Source: Solirubrobacter sp963798325 (GTDB lineage: Bacteria; Actinomycetota; Thermoleophilia; Solirubrobacterales; Solirubrobacteraceae). Taken from it: DNA of 64,000 nt. Position 1 is the first letter of the stretch. The number at the start of each line of letters is the position of its first letter. This document shows, piece by piece, positions 33,728 to 42,204 of the stretch. Both the position numbers and the translations under genes were made by a program. The stretch spans positions 1 through 64,000 of the forward strand of contig CAWCSS010000007.1 in NCBI GenBank assembly GCA_963798325.1. The letters are read 5' to 3'. The notes under the pieces are model-generated. The model saw nothing but the letters and a program-made list of their open reading frames with translations, did not search any database and had not been told where the DNA came from.

Positions 33728-35795
33728 TGGCCAGCGCGGGCATCAACGTCGCCTCTTCCGGGATCGGGCGGACGTCGACGGCGATCACCTTGTATTCCGG
33801 GCACGAGGTGTTGACGTCGGCCGAGGAGCCGATCAGCAGGTTCGTGCGCGTCTCCGGGAAGTGGAACGTGGTGAACACGTGGCCCTTCTCGATCCGGTCG
33901 GTGACCTGCGCGGTGATCTCGATCCGGCCCTGCTTGGAGCGCACCGAGATCATGTCGCCGTCGGCGACCCACAGGCGCGCCGCGTCGTCGGGGTGGATCT
34001 CCAGGTAGTCGCGGTCGTTGAGCTCCACGTTGCCGGTGCGGCGGGTCATCGTGCCCGCGTTGTAGTGCTGCAGCCGGCGGCCGGTGACCAGGATCAGCGG
34101 GAACTCCTCGCTGGCGGCGTCGCCCGGCGCCTTGTAGGGCAGCGCGGCGAAGCGGGCGCGGCCGTCGGGGAGCTCGAACTCCTCGGCGTAGAGGATCGGC
34201 GCGTCGGTGCCGTCCGCTGCGACCGGCCACTGCAGGCCCTTGCGGCCAATGCCCTCGTAGGTGACGCCGGCGAAGTGCGGCGTGAGCGCGGCCACCTCGT
34301 TCATCGCGTCCTCGGGCCCGTCCCACGGCAACTCGTGGCCGAGCGCGCTCGAGATGAGCTTGATGATCTCGAAGTCGGTCTTGGCGCCGCCCGGAGGCTC
34401 GATCGCCGGGTTCACGAGCTGGATGCGGCGCTCGGCGTTGGTGAACGTGCCGTGCTTCTCGAGGAAGCTCGACGCGGGCAGGATCACGTCCGCGTACTTC
34501 GTCGTCTCGGTCTCGAAGATGTCCTGGCAGACCATGAACTCGAGGTTCTCCAGGGCGGCGACGACGTGCGTGGTGTTCGGGTCGGTCTGCGCGACGTCCT
34601 CGCCGAAGATGTACATCGCCTTCAGGTCGCCGGCGACCGCGGCATCGAACATCTGCGGGATCGTGTAGCCCTGCTCACGCGGGATGTCGACACCCCAGCA
34701 CTCCTCGAACTGGCGCGCGGTCTCCTCGTCGCCGACGCTGCGATAGGCGGTGAAGGTGTCCGGCAGCGCGCCCATGTCGGACGAGCCCTGCACGTTGTTC
34801 TGGCCGCGCAGCGGGAGCAGCGCGGAGCCGTCGCGGCCGATCTTGCCCGTCATCAGCGCGGTGTTGCAGATCAGCTGGACGACCTCCGAGCCGTACTTGT
34901 GCTCGGTCACCCCCAGGCCCCAGCTCCAGCACGCGTTCTCGGCCTCGCCGTAGATGTGGGCGGCGCGCTCGATGTCGGCGGCGGGGACGCCGGAGATGTC
35001 CTGGACGATCTCGGGCGTGTACTGCGGGAGCAGCTCGTCAAGGGTCTCGTAGCCGTTGGTGCGGGCGTCGATGAACGCGGGGTCGACGAAGCCGTCGCGG
35101 TGCAGGACGTGGGTGATGCCGAGCACGACGGCGGCGTTGGTGCCCGGCCGCGGGCTGAGGTGCAGGACGCCGTAGTCGGCGAGCTCGATCCGGCGCGGGT
35201 CGATCGTGACCAGCTTCATGCCGCGCAGCGTCGCCTGCTTGATCCGCGCGCCGACCACCGGGTGGCCCTCGGTCGGGTTCGCGCCCATCAGGATCGTCGC
35301 GTCGGCGTGATCGAAGTCCGTGAACGAGCCCGTCGCGCCGCTGAGCCCGAACGCCTTGCGCAGCGCGAAGGACGTCGGCGAGTGGCACACGCGCGAGCAG
35401 TTGTCGATGTTGTTGGTGCCGATCGCGGCGCGCATCAGCCGCTGCATCGCGTAGCAGTCCTCGTTGGTCGCGCGCGAGGAGGCGAGGCCGGCGATCGCGT
35501 CCGGGCCGTGGTCGGTCTTGATCCGCGTCAGCTCGGTGGTGATGCGGTGGATCGCCTCCTCCCAGGTGGCGATCCGGAACGTGCCGTTCTCCTTGATCAG
35601 CGGGCTGGTGAGCCGGTCGCGCTTGCGGGAGAACTGGTGGGCGAAGCGGCCTTTGAGGCAGGTGTGGCCCTCGTTGGCGGGGCCGTCGAGCGCGGGGCTG
35701 ATCGAGGCGATCTTGCCGTTGCGCGCGTGGGCCTCCAAGCGGCAGCCGACGCCGCAGTAGCCGCACGTGGTCGAGACAGTCGAGTCGAAGCGCAT
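33720..35795 (-). CDS. Formate dehydrogenase catalytic subunit, cysteine type (FdsA/FdhA-like)
   Basis: 691-residue Mo-bisMGD oxidoreductase. The N-terminal [4Fe-4S] motif CGYCGVGC with a downstream Cys in HTCLKG is present. The molybdenum ligand lies in NCSRVCHSPTS, so it is Cys where the enzyme at 55 kb has selenocysteine. MGANPTEGHPVVG and GQNNVQGSSDMG are cofactor motifs. No Tat signal, so cytoplasmic. The NuoG-like N-terminal extension of classical FdsA is absent; that function is a separate gene just upstream (35803-36420). With NuoE/F-like subunits this makes an NAD-reducing formate dehydrogenase. Confidence 0.92.
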   Translation of the reverse strand: MRFDSTVSTTCGYCGVGCRLEAHARNGKIASISPALDGPANEGHTCLKGRFAHQFSRKRDRLTSPLIKENGTFRIATWEEAIHRITTELTRIKTDHGPDAIAGLASSRATNEDCYAMQRLMRAAIGTNNIDNCSRVCHSPTSFALRKAFGLSGATGSFTDFDHADATILMGANPTEGHPVVGARIKQATLRGMKLVTIDPRRIELADYGVLHLSPRPGTNAAVVLGITHVLHRDGFVDPAFIDARTNGYETLDELLPQYTPEIVQDISGVPAADIERAAHIYGEAENACWSWGLGVTEHKYGSEVVQLICNTALMTGKIGRDGSALLPLRGQNNVQGSSDMGALPDTFTAYRSVGDEETARQFEECWGVDIPREQGYTIPQMFDAAVAGDLKAMYIFGEDVAQTDPNTTHVVAALENLEFMVCQDIFETETTKYADVILPASSFLEKHGTFTNAERRIQLVNPAIEPPGGAKTDFEIIKLISSALGHELPWDGPEDAMNEVAALTPHFAGVTYEGIGRKGLQWPVAADGTDAPILYAEEFELPDGRARFAALPYKAPGDAASEEFPLILVTGRRLQHYNAGTMTRRTGNVELNDRDYLEIHPDDAARLWVADGDMISVRSKQGRIEITAQVTDRIEKGHVFTTFHFPETRTNLLIGSSADVNTSCPEYKVIAVDVRPIPEEATLMPALASA

Positions 35796-35802
35796 GACGG
35801 TG

Positions 35803-36420
35803 TTACCTCAGGTGTAGCAGTGTCATCTCGGTGATGGCGTCGGTCGGGCACGTGTCGGCGCACGCGCCGCACGAGACGCAGGCCGAGTCCTTGAACCCCT
35901 CGTCGAGGCCGGCGACGATGTTCGCCTCGAAGCCGCGACCGACCGCGGTGAGCGCGAAGGTCCCCTGCACCTCGTCGCACGCGCGCACGCAGCGCCCGCA
36001 GGAGATGCACCACTCGTGCTGGAACGCGAGGTAGGGATGGCGCTCGTCGTGGGCGACGTCGTGGGTGGCGCCCGGCCAGCGCGTCTCGCTGACGCCGAGC
36101 ATCCGCGCGACCTCCGCGAGCTCGGTGTGCTCGCCCGGGGGACCGGGGAGCTCGGACAGCACGAGCTCGACCACGGCGCCGGCGACGCGCTTGGCGGTGG
36201 CGTCCTGCGTGTCCACGACCATGCCCGGACGGACCTGGGTCGTGCACGACGCGACCGGCCCGGGCGCGCCCTCGACGGCGACCAGGCACACGCGGCACGC
36301 GCCGAACGGCGCCTGGCGGTCGTCGAAGCACAGGGTCGGGATCGGCGTCGGCGAGGCTTCCAGGATCGTCGTCCCCGGCGGCACCGAGACGGTCTCGCCG
36401 TCGATCGTGAGCTCGATCAT
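35803..36420 (-). CDS. HoxU/NuoG-N-like iron-sulfur subunit
   Basis: 205 residues. The N-terminal ferredoxin-like [2Fe-2S] domain has Cys in LCFDD, GACRVC and ASC. A NuoG-type middle region carries FQHEWCISCGRCVRACDE, and the C-terminal CVSCGACADTCPTDA completes two [4Fe-4S] sites. It wires the catalytic subunit to the flavin subunit, as HoxU does in NAD-reducing hydrogenase. The ATG overlaps the NuoEF stop (ATGA), and 7 nt separate its stop from the catalytic gene. Confidence 0.9.
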   Translation of the reverse strand: MIELTIDGETVSVPPGTTILEASPTPIPTLCFDDRQAPFGACRVCLVAVEGAPGPVASCTTQVRPGMVVDTQDATAKRVAGAVVELVLSELPGPPGEHTELAEVARMLGVSETRWPGATHDVAHDERHPYLAFQHEWCISCGRCVRACDEVQGTFALTAVGRGFEANIVAGLDEGFKDSACVSCGACADTCPTDAITEMTLLHLR

Positions 36421-38087
36421 GCGAGCCCCAGCTCCTCGGGCCAGTGGGCGAGCAGGCTGCGGATCGGCGCCGGCATGCCGCCGCCGTGGGCGCACAGGCT
36501 GCCGAGCTCGAGCGTCTCCAGCAGCGCCTCGAGCTTGGTCGCGTCGACCGGGTGGCCGTCGGTGAACATCGAGTGCGCGCGCTGCAGCCCGATCCGGCAC
36601 GGGAAGCACTTGCCGCAGGACTCGGCGGCGCCGAAGTGCAGCAGGTGCTTGGCCACCGCGCGCATGTCGGTGAGCTCCTCGAACCCGACGATCCCGCCGT
36701 GGCCGACCATGCAGCCCTCCATCGCCAGCGGTTCGAAGTCGAACACGGTGTCCAGCTTCCAGCCGGGCAGGATGCCGCCGAGCGGGCCGCCGATCTGCAG
36801 CGCCTTGATCGGCCGGTCCATGCCGCCGGCGAGCTCGCACAGCTCGGCGACGGTCATGCCGAACGGGACCTCGTAGAGGCCCGGCCGCCTGAAGCGTTCG
36901 TTGAAGCAGACGAGCTTGGTGCCGGGCGTGCCGTTCGGGCTCAGCGCCTTGTAGGCGTCGGCGCCGTGCTTGGCGATGAACGGGATGTTGCACAGCGTCT
37001 CGACGTTGTTGACGACCGTCGGGAGGCCGTGGACGCCGCGCTCGGCCGGGAACGGCGGGCGGGCGGAGACCGTGCCCCGCAGGCCCTGCAGGCAGCTCAG
37101 CAGCGCCGTCTCCTCGCCGACCACGTAGGAGCCTGCGCCCTCGACGACGGTGAAGCTGAAGTCGGTGTGCGCGCGGGCCTCTTCGATCGCCTGCTCCAGC
37201 GCGGGCTTGGAACGCGGGTACTCGGAGCGCACGAGGATGAAGCCGTGCTGTGCGCCGACGGCGAAGCCGGCCAGCGCCATGCCCTCCAGCAGCAGGTGCG
37301 GGTTGTCCTCCATCAGCACTTTGTCGATATAGGAGCCGGGGTCGCCCTCGTCGCCGTTGGCCACGATGACCTTCTCGGGGTTGGGCGAGCGGGCGGCGAA
37401 CTCCCACTTGTTCCCGGCCGGGAAGCCCGCGCCGCCGCGGCCACGCACGTTGGCGGCCTTGACCTGCTCGAGCAGCTCTTCCGGTGTGGTCCGGGCGGCG
37501 TAGCCCGACCAGTCGCCCTTGCGCAGCAGCACCGGCTCGCCGAGGCTCTCGCGGTGCGGTTCGGCGGCGGGTTCGGTCGCGCCGGCGAGCAGGCGCTCGA
37601 CGGCGCCGGGTCCCGCGTCGATCGTGTCGCCGTCGCGCACGGCCGGGCTCGCGTGGCAATACCCGAGGCAGACGGTCTCGGCGAGGCTCACGCTGCGGTC
37701 CTCCGCGCGCTCGCCGAGCTTGAGCCCCAGCGCCTGCTGGACCTCCTCGACGTGCACGTCGCCGGTGGTCGCGAAGCACGCCGTGCCCGTGCACACCCGC
37801 ACGTGCCGGCGCCCGCGCGGGGCGAGCAGATCGTCATAGAAGGTCGACACGCCGTGCACGGCGGCCTCCGGCAGGCCGGAGCGCTCAGCCGCGAGCCGCC
37901 GGTCGTCGTCGGTGATCTCTCCCCGTTGATCCATCGCCTCTTTGAGCACTTCGAGCGCGGTGGGCGCTCCCTGCTCGTGGTGGCGACGGACCAGTTCCAC
38001 CAAATTTCGCGACAAGGTTCGGCCATCGTCGCGTTCTGCGCCGCACTTGTCCAAGTGCTCCGAGCGATGTATTGATAGAGCAGACAA
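36417..38087 (-). CDS. Fused NuoE-NuoF-type NAD-reducing subunit of formate dehydrogenase
   Basis: Up to 556 residues. The N-terminal NuoE-like thioredoxin fold (to about residue 165) has [2Fe-2S] cysteines in CTGTAC and ETVCLGYC. The NuoF-like part has the NAD/FMN-binding RGRGGAGFPAGNKWEFA and ANGDEGDPGSYIDK, and the C-terminal [4Fe-4S] motif CGKCFPCRIG. It should pass electrons from formate to NAD+, as HoxF/FdsB. The open frame extends to TTG 38087, leaving only 4 bp to the divergent LysR start; a start nearer GTG 38000, just before the conserved helix ELVRRHHEQG, is more likely and leaves room for a promoter. Confidence 0.9.
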   Translation of the reverse strand: MSALSIHRSEHLDKCGAERDDGRTLSRNLVELVRRHHEQGAPTALEVLKEAMDQRGEITDDDRRLAAERSGLPEAAVHGVSTFYDDLLAPRGRRHVRVCTGTACFATTGDVHVEEVQQALGLKLGERAEDRSVSLAETVCLGYCHASPAVRDGDTIDAGPGAVERLLAGATEPAAEPHRESLGEPVLLRKGDWSGYAARTTPEELLEQVKAANVRGRGGAGFPAGNKWEFAARSPNPEKVIVANGDEGDPGSYIDKVLMEDNPHLLLEGMALAGFAVGAQHGFILVRSEYPRSKPALEQAIEEARAHTDFSFTVVEGAGSYVVGEETALLSCLQGLRGTVSARPPFPAERGVHGLPTVVNNVETLCNIPFIAKHGADAYKALSPNGTPGTKLVCFNERFRRPGLYEVPFGMTVAELCELAGGMDRPIKALQIGGPLGGILPGWKLDTVFDFEPLAMEGCMVGHGGIVGFEELTDMRAVAKHLLHFGAAESCGKCFPCRIGLQRAHSMFTDGHPVDATKLEALLETLELGSLCAHGGGMPAPIRSLLAHWPEELGLA

Positions 38088-38091
38088 ATCA

Positions 38092-38952
38092 ATGTTCTTC
38101 CGTCAGCTGGAATATCTGGTCGCGCTGGACCGCGAACGCCACTTCGGCCGCGCCGCCGCGGCGTGCCACGCCGCCCAGCCCACCCTCTCCGCCGGGATCC
38201 GGTCGCTGGAGCGCGAGCTCGGCCTGCCGCTGGTGCGCCGGGGTCGCGAGTTCGAGGCGCTCACACCGGAGGGGGAGCTGATCCTCGAGTGGGCGCAGCG
38301 GGCGCTGGCCGACCTCGAGTCGCTCAAACAGGAGGCTTCGCGGTTGCGCGGCGGCCTGGAGGGCACGCTGCGGATCGGCGCGATCCCGACCTCGCTGCCG
38401 CTGTCCCCGCGGGTCACCGCGCGCTTCCGCGAGCGCCACCCGCGGATGCGGGTGCGGCTGATCTCGATGAGCTCGCGCGAGATCGCCCACGGGCTCGAAC
38501 ACGGCTCGATCGACGCCGGCCTCACCTACCTCGACAACGAGCCGCTCGCGCACGTCGACAGCGTGCCGCTCTGGCGCGAGCACTACCTGCTCGTGACGCC
38601 CCCGGACGCGTCCTTCGGCGCGACCGTCACCTGGGCCGAGGCCGCGACGCTCCCGCTGTGCCTGCTCACGCCCGACATGCAGCACCGCCGGATCGTCGAC
38701 GCGGCGTTCAGCGCCGCGGGCGCGACCCCGGCGCCGGTGGTCGAGACCAACTCGGTCTCGACGCTCGTCGCCCACGCACGAGCCGGACTGCCGGGCATCA
38801 CCGCGCAGACCTGGCTGGAGGCGAACCCGCTCCCCGCCGACCTGCGCGCCATCCCGCTCGTCGCGCCCGCGCTCGAGCACACGATCGGGCTGGTGGCCAG
38901 CAGCGCGATCGAGCGCACGCCCGTGATCGCGGAGTTGCTGGATCTGCTCTAG
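38092..38952 (+). CDS. LysR-family regulator, divergent from the formate dehydrogenase operon
   Basis: 286 residues. The winged helix-turn-helix is LEYLVALDRERHFGRAAAAC through QPTLSAGIRSLERELG (residues 5-46), followed by the two-lobed substrate-binding domain. Divergent placement next to nuoEF-hoxU-fdhA-fdhD is the classic LysR arrangement, so it probably activates that operon, perhaps in response to formate or redox state. The ATG at 38092 is preceded by unusually AT-rich DNA (38060-38091), suitable for the divergent promoters. Confidence 0.9.
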   Translation: MFFRQLEYLVALDRERHFGRAAAACHAAQPTLSAGIRSLERELGLPLVRRGREFEALTPEGELILEWAQRALADLESLKQEASRLRGGLEGTLRIGAIPTSLPLSPRVTARFRERHPRMRVRLISMSSREIAHGLEHGSIDAGLTYLDNEPLAHVDSVPLWREHYLLVTPPDASFGATVTWAEAATLPLCLLTPDMQHRRIVDAAFSAAGATPAPVVETNSVSTLVAHARAGLPGITAQTWLEANPLPADLRAIPLVAPALEHTIGLVASSAIERTPVIAELLDLL

Positions 38953-39074
38953 GAGCGGCGGGTATGGGTCCGTAGGTGGATGGCTTCCTTCTGGGACTGT
39001 GGCTGCGTTGCGCGTTCGGCTCGGGCGTGGCCTGCCTCGTCGGCCACGTGGCGAGGTCCCGCCAGGCGGTTGTC

Positions 39075-39112
39075 GGCCGCCTGTAGCTCAATTGGCAGAG
39101 CACTTGATTCCC
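39075..39112 (+). tRNA. 5' half of a tRNA (remnant)
   Basis: GCCGCCTGTAGCTCAATTGG followed by CAGAGCACTTGATTC matches the acceptor 5' strand, D arm (GCTC...GAGC with GG in the loop) and the first side of an anticodon stem. After TTGATTC the match stops: no pairing TCAAG, T-loop TTCGA or 3' acceptor strand follows. It looks like a truncated tRNA gene, or one damaged by a deletion in the assembly. Confidence 0.45.
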
Positions 39113-39186
39113 GTGAGCACACCATGACCGGGCGCGCCATTGCCGGTGCGGGCCGGCCGAACGTCCGGGCACGACGCGACGACGCC

Positions 39187-39192
39187 TAGACT
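39187..39192 (+). promoter_or_regulatory. Leaderless-type -10 box for hemW
   Basis: TAGACT ends 7 nt before the GTG at 39200, the third exact copy of this hexamer in this position in the window. Confidence 0.45.
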
Positions 39193-39199
39193 CGCCCTC

Positions 39200-40411
39200 G
39201 TGGCCCGCCTCCCCGAAGGACTGCCCGCACCGGCGGACGGCGCGCTGGCGCCCGAGGCGCTGGCGGGCGTCGGGACGCGGCCGTTCGGGTTCTACGTGCA
39301 TGTGCCGTTCTGCGCGTCACGCTGCGGCTACTGCGACTTCAACACCTACGTGCCGGGCGAGCGGGGAGCTGAGCAGGCGGGTGGCTACGTGGGCGCGCTG
39401 CTGGCCGAGATCGACCTCGCGGCGCGGGTGCTCGGCGCGCCGCCCCGGGTGGACACCGTGTTCTTCGGCGGCGGAACGCCGACGATGCTGTCGGCCGCGG
39501 AGTTGACGACGATCCTTCGACGGATCGAGGAGCGCTTCGGCCTGGCGCCGGGCGCCGAGGTCACCACCGAGGCCAATCCCGAGTCGGTCGATCCGCGCAA
39601 ACTCGAGGCGTTGCGCGCGGCCGGGTTCACGCGGCTGTCGCTGGGGATGCAGAGCGCGGTGCCGCGGGTGCTGGCGACGCTTGACCGCGTGCATTCGCCC
39701 GGGCGCCCGGAGCGGGCCGTCGCCGAGGCGCGTGCCGCGGGCTTCGAGCAGATCAGCCTGGACCTGATCTACGGGACCCCGGGCGAGACCGCGGACGACT
39801 GGCGGGCCTCGCTCGACGCCGCGCTCAGCGCTGAACCCGACCACCTCTCGACCTACTCGCTGATCGTCGAGCCCGGCACGCGGATGGCCGCGCAGGTGCG
39901 CCGCGGCGAGCTCGAGGTGCCGGGCGAGGCGGTGATCGTGGACCGCTTCGAGACCGCCGAGCGCGTGCTCGCCGAAGCCGGGATGGCGTGGTACGAGACC
40001 TGCTCGTGGGCGACCGGCGAGGCGGCCTGGTGCAGGCACAACCTCGGCTACTGGGCCGGTGGGGACTGGTGGGGCGCCGGGCCGGGCGCGCACAGCCACG
40101 TCGGCGGCGTGCGCTGGTGGAACGTGCTGCACCCGCGGGCATGGACCGAGCGCCTCGCGGCCGGCACCTCACCGGCGGCGGCGCGCGAGCTGCCGGGTGA
40201 GGATGAGGTTCGCCTGGAGCGGGTGATGCTCGGGCTGCGGCTGCGGTCCGGGGTCGCTCTCGACGGGCTCACGCGCGAAGGAGTGGCGGCGGCCGCTCGC
40301 CATGTCGCCGGCGGGCTGCTGGAACCGGCCGACCACGCCGCCGGGCGTGCCGTGCTGACCCTGCGCGGGCGGTTGCTCGCCGACCCGGTGACGCTCGACC
40401 TCGCCTCCTGA
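39200..40411 (+). CDS. hemW: Radical SAM haem chaperone HemW (coproporphyrinogen oxidase-like)
   Basis: 403 residues. The radical SAM cluster motif CASRCGYCDF (CxxxCxxC, about residues 36-43) lies after FGFYVHVPF. FFGGGTPTML, TTEANPESVD and LSLGMQSAVP follow in the usual order, and the HemN C-terminal domain is present. HemW binds haem and delivers it to respiratory enzymes; older annotation calls these oxygen-independent coproporphyrinogen III oxidases. The CxxxCxxC motif is followed by Asp-Phe rather than a fourth cysteine, as in HemW. The GTG at 39200 lies 7 nt after a TAGACT box. Confidence 0.9.
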   Translation: MARLPEGLPAPADGALAPEALAGVGTRPFGFYVHVPFCASRCGYCDFNTYVPGERGAEQAGGYVGALLAEIDLAARVLGAPPRVDTVFFGGGTPTMLSAAELTTILRRIEERFGLAPGAEVTTEANPESVDPRKLEALRAAGFTRLSLGMQSAVPRVLATLDRVHSPGRPERAVAEARAAGFEQISLDLIYGTPGETADDWRASLDAALSAEPDHLSTYSLIVEPGTRMAAQVRRGELEVPGEAVIVDRFETAERVLAEAGMAWYETCSWATGEAAWCRHNLGYWAGGDWWGAGPGAHSHVGGVRWWNVLHPRAWTERLAAGTSPAAARELPGEDEVRLERVMLGLRLRSGVALDGLTREGVAAAARHVAGGLLEPADHAAGRAVLTLRGRLLADPVTLDLAS

Positions 40412-40447
40412 GCACCGTGGCGCGAGCGCGATGAGGCTGAGCGTCGC

Positions 40448-41839
40448 CTAACGGCGAAGGCTGCGCGCGATCGCGAGCATCTGCGCGTTGGTCAGCTTGA
40501 GGGTCAGCGTGTTCGAGACCCACCACGAGCCCTCATCGGTCCGCAACGCGACGCGCCGCAGGTGACGGCCGTCGTAGTAGAGGGCGAAGGTGCGGCCGCC
40601 GAGCGAGCGCTCCTCGTCGGGGGCGGCGAGGATCGGCGGATCGATCCAGTCGGTGCCCTGGATGCCGTAGTACTCGCCGAGGCCGGCGCGCACCGCGAGC
40701 CGGTAGGCGCGGTGGGACTTGCCCTGCTCGTCCTTGAGCGCGTAGGCGCGGGTGCTGTCGTAGACCGCGCCGGGCAGGCGGCGCGTGGGGTGGAGCACGC
40801 CGCGCAACTTCGGCGCGGGCGCGGGGACCAGGCCGGTCGCACGGGTCGTCCTGTGCCTGCGCTTGGTCGTGGGTGCCGAAGCGGCGACGACGACCGGGTG
40901 CAGGAACCGGCGCACGGCGGCGTGCGCGGCGGCGGGGGTCGCGTAGACGTACGACGGGCCGAGGGTGGCCGGGAACGGGACTTCCTGGACCGGCTTGCCG
41001 GCGGCGTCGACGGCGAGCTTGGCCAGCGCCAGCAGCTGTTTGGAGCCGCGGATGTCGGTGCGGGTGTTCTTCCCGAGCAGGCGCAACAGCTCATGGCGAT
41101 CCGACAGCAGCTCCCCGACGCCGAACTGCGCGCGCGCCTGGCGCAGGAAGTCGTGCTGGCGCGCGGCGCGCACGAGGTCGTTGTCGCCGTGGCGGTAGCG
41201 CACGTAGTCGAGCGCGTCGTTTCCGCACAGGCGCTGATAGCCGGCCTGGACGTCGATCGAGGCGTAGTTGGTCGCCGCCGTCCCGGCGTTGCGGTTGAAG
41301 TAGTGGCGGTCGACGTCGGTGTAGACGCAGCCGAGCTGGTCGACGAGCGCGCGGAAGCCGGCGAAGTCGACGTCGATCACGTGGTCGATGCCGATCCCGA
41401 GCACCTGATGGAGCGTCTTGACGGTGAGCGGGACGCCGCCGTAGGCGTAGGCGGCGTTGAGCTTCGCCGTCCCCTTGCCCGGGATCGTCACCTTCAGATC
41501 GCGCGGGACCGAGAGCACCGTGACGGCCTTCGCCCGCGGGCTCAGGCGGACGAGCATCATCGTGTCCGAGCGGGCGTCGTGCTTGGCCGCGGTGGCGCGA
41601 TGGTCGGAGCCGATCAGCAGGATCGTCTGGCCGCTGCCGCTCGCCGCGCCGCCGGAGACGGTCGTCGACGTCGCCTCCTCGCCGAGGTCCACGCGCGGCT
41701 GCGCCTCGAGGACGTGCGCGGTCGCGTGCAGCTCATTCGCGCCGACGGCAAACGCCCCGCCGGCCGAGCAGGCGAAGACGGTTGCGCACGCGGCCACCAG
41801 GCGGCCGAGCGCGCCGCGGTTGGAGGGGAGCGCGGGCAC
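40448..41839 (-). CDS. LytR-CpsA-Psr (LCP) family cell-wall ligase
   Basis: 463 residues. A single N-terminal membrane segment (LVAACATVFACSAGGAFAVG, about residues 11-30) places the rest outside. The LCP domain has ILLIGSDHRA, ARSDTMMLVRLSP, VLSVPRDLKV and YVRYRHGDNDLVRAARQHDFL, with the Arg/Asp residues that bind the polyprenyl-pyrophosphate. Such enzymes attach wall polymers to peptidoglycan. A C-terminal extension of about 170 residues has no family I know. The GTG at 41839 follows GAGAGGGA, a good ribosome site; longer open frames upstream are not supported. Confidence 0.88.
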   Translation of the reverse strand: MPALPSNRGALGRLVAACATVFACSAGGAFAVGANELHATAHVLEAQPRVDLGEEATSTTVSGGAASGSGQTILLIGSDHRATAAKHDARSDTMMLVRLSPRAKAVTVLSVPRDLKVTIPGKGTAKLNAAYAYGGVPLTVKTLHQVLGIGIDHVIDVDFAGFRALVDQLGCVYTDVDRHYFNRNAGTAATNYASIDVQAGYQRLCGNDALDYVRYRHGDNDLVRAARQHDFLRQARAQFGVGELLSDRHELLRLLGKNTRTDIRGSKQLLALAKLAVDAAGKPVQEVPFPATLGPSYVYATPAAAHAAVRRFLHPVVVAASAPTTKRRHRTTRATGLVPAPAPKLRGVLHPTRRLPGAVYDSTRAYALKDEQGKSHRAYRLAVRAGLGEYYGIQGTDWIDPPILAAPDEERSLGGRTFALYYDGRHLRRVALRTDEGSWWVSNTLTLKLTNAQMLAIARSLRR

Positions 41840-41952
41840 TCCCTCTCGATGTCGGCCTTCGCGTGGCCGACCTTGAACCACGGGTTCGGCTGCGGGTCGG
41901 TCTCGAACTCCGCCTTGCTTTCCAGGTGCCGCCGAGCCGCCATGCTTGGCCG

Positions 41953-42204
41953 ATGCGCGCGATCCCCGACCCCGAAGCGCTCGTCCGCCACGTGCACGCG
42001 CACGCGACGCACCTCGGCTTGGCGCTGCACGGCGACCGGCACCGGCGGGCGGTCGCGCGCAACTTGCTGCCCGGCTCGGGCGCGGACCGCGCAATCGTGC
42101 TGATCCACGACTCCCAGCGCCTCAACGACGGCCACGATCCCGAGCACGGCCCACGCGCCGCGCCGCGGGGGCTCCTCGACCTCTACGCTCGCTTCGCCCC
42201 ATGA
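41953..42204 (+). CDS. Small hypothetical protein coupled to the helicase gene
   Basis: 83 residues, rich in His, Arg and Asp, with no membrane segment. It reads MRAIPDPEALVRHVHAHATH and ends LLDLYARFAP. No family recognised. The ATG overlap with the helicase (ATGA at 42201-42204) is the main evidence that it is translated, and the two were probably selected to be made together. The longer open frame upstream overlaps the LCP gene and is ignored. It could be a partner or regulator of the helicase. Confidence 0.5.
   Translation: MRAIPDPEALVRHVHAHATHLGLALHGDRHRRAVARNLLPGSGADRAIVLIHDSQRLNDGHDPEHGPRAAPRGLLDLYARFAP

Larger units (their letters stand above)
38953..39199. other. Intergenic region between LysR and hemW
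   Basis: No protein gene is evident. It contains a tRNA-like fragment (39075-39112) and the leaderless -10 box of hemW at 39187-39192. Nothing else was recognised. Confidence 0.5.

Noticed and set aside
33720..35795. Second selenocysteine site in the NAD-linked formate dehydrogenase
   Set aside because: The ligand position reads Cys (RVCHS), with no in-frame TGA.
40562..42103. 513-codon plus-strand open frame antisense to the LCP gene
   Set aside because: Composition typical of a mirrored frame, and the LCP motifs are on the minus strand.
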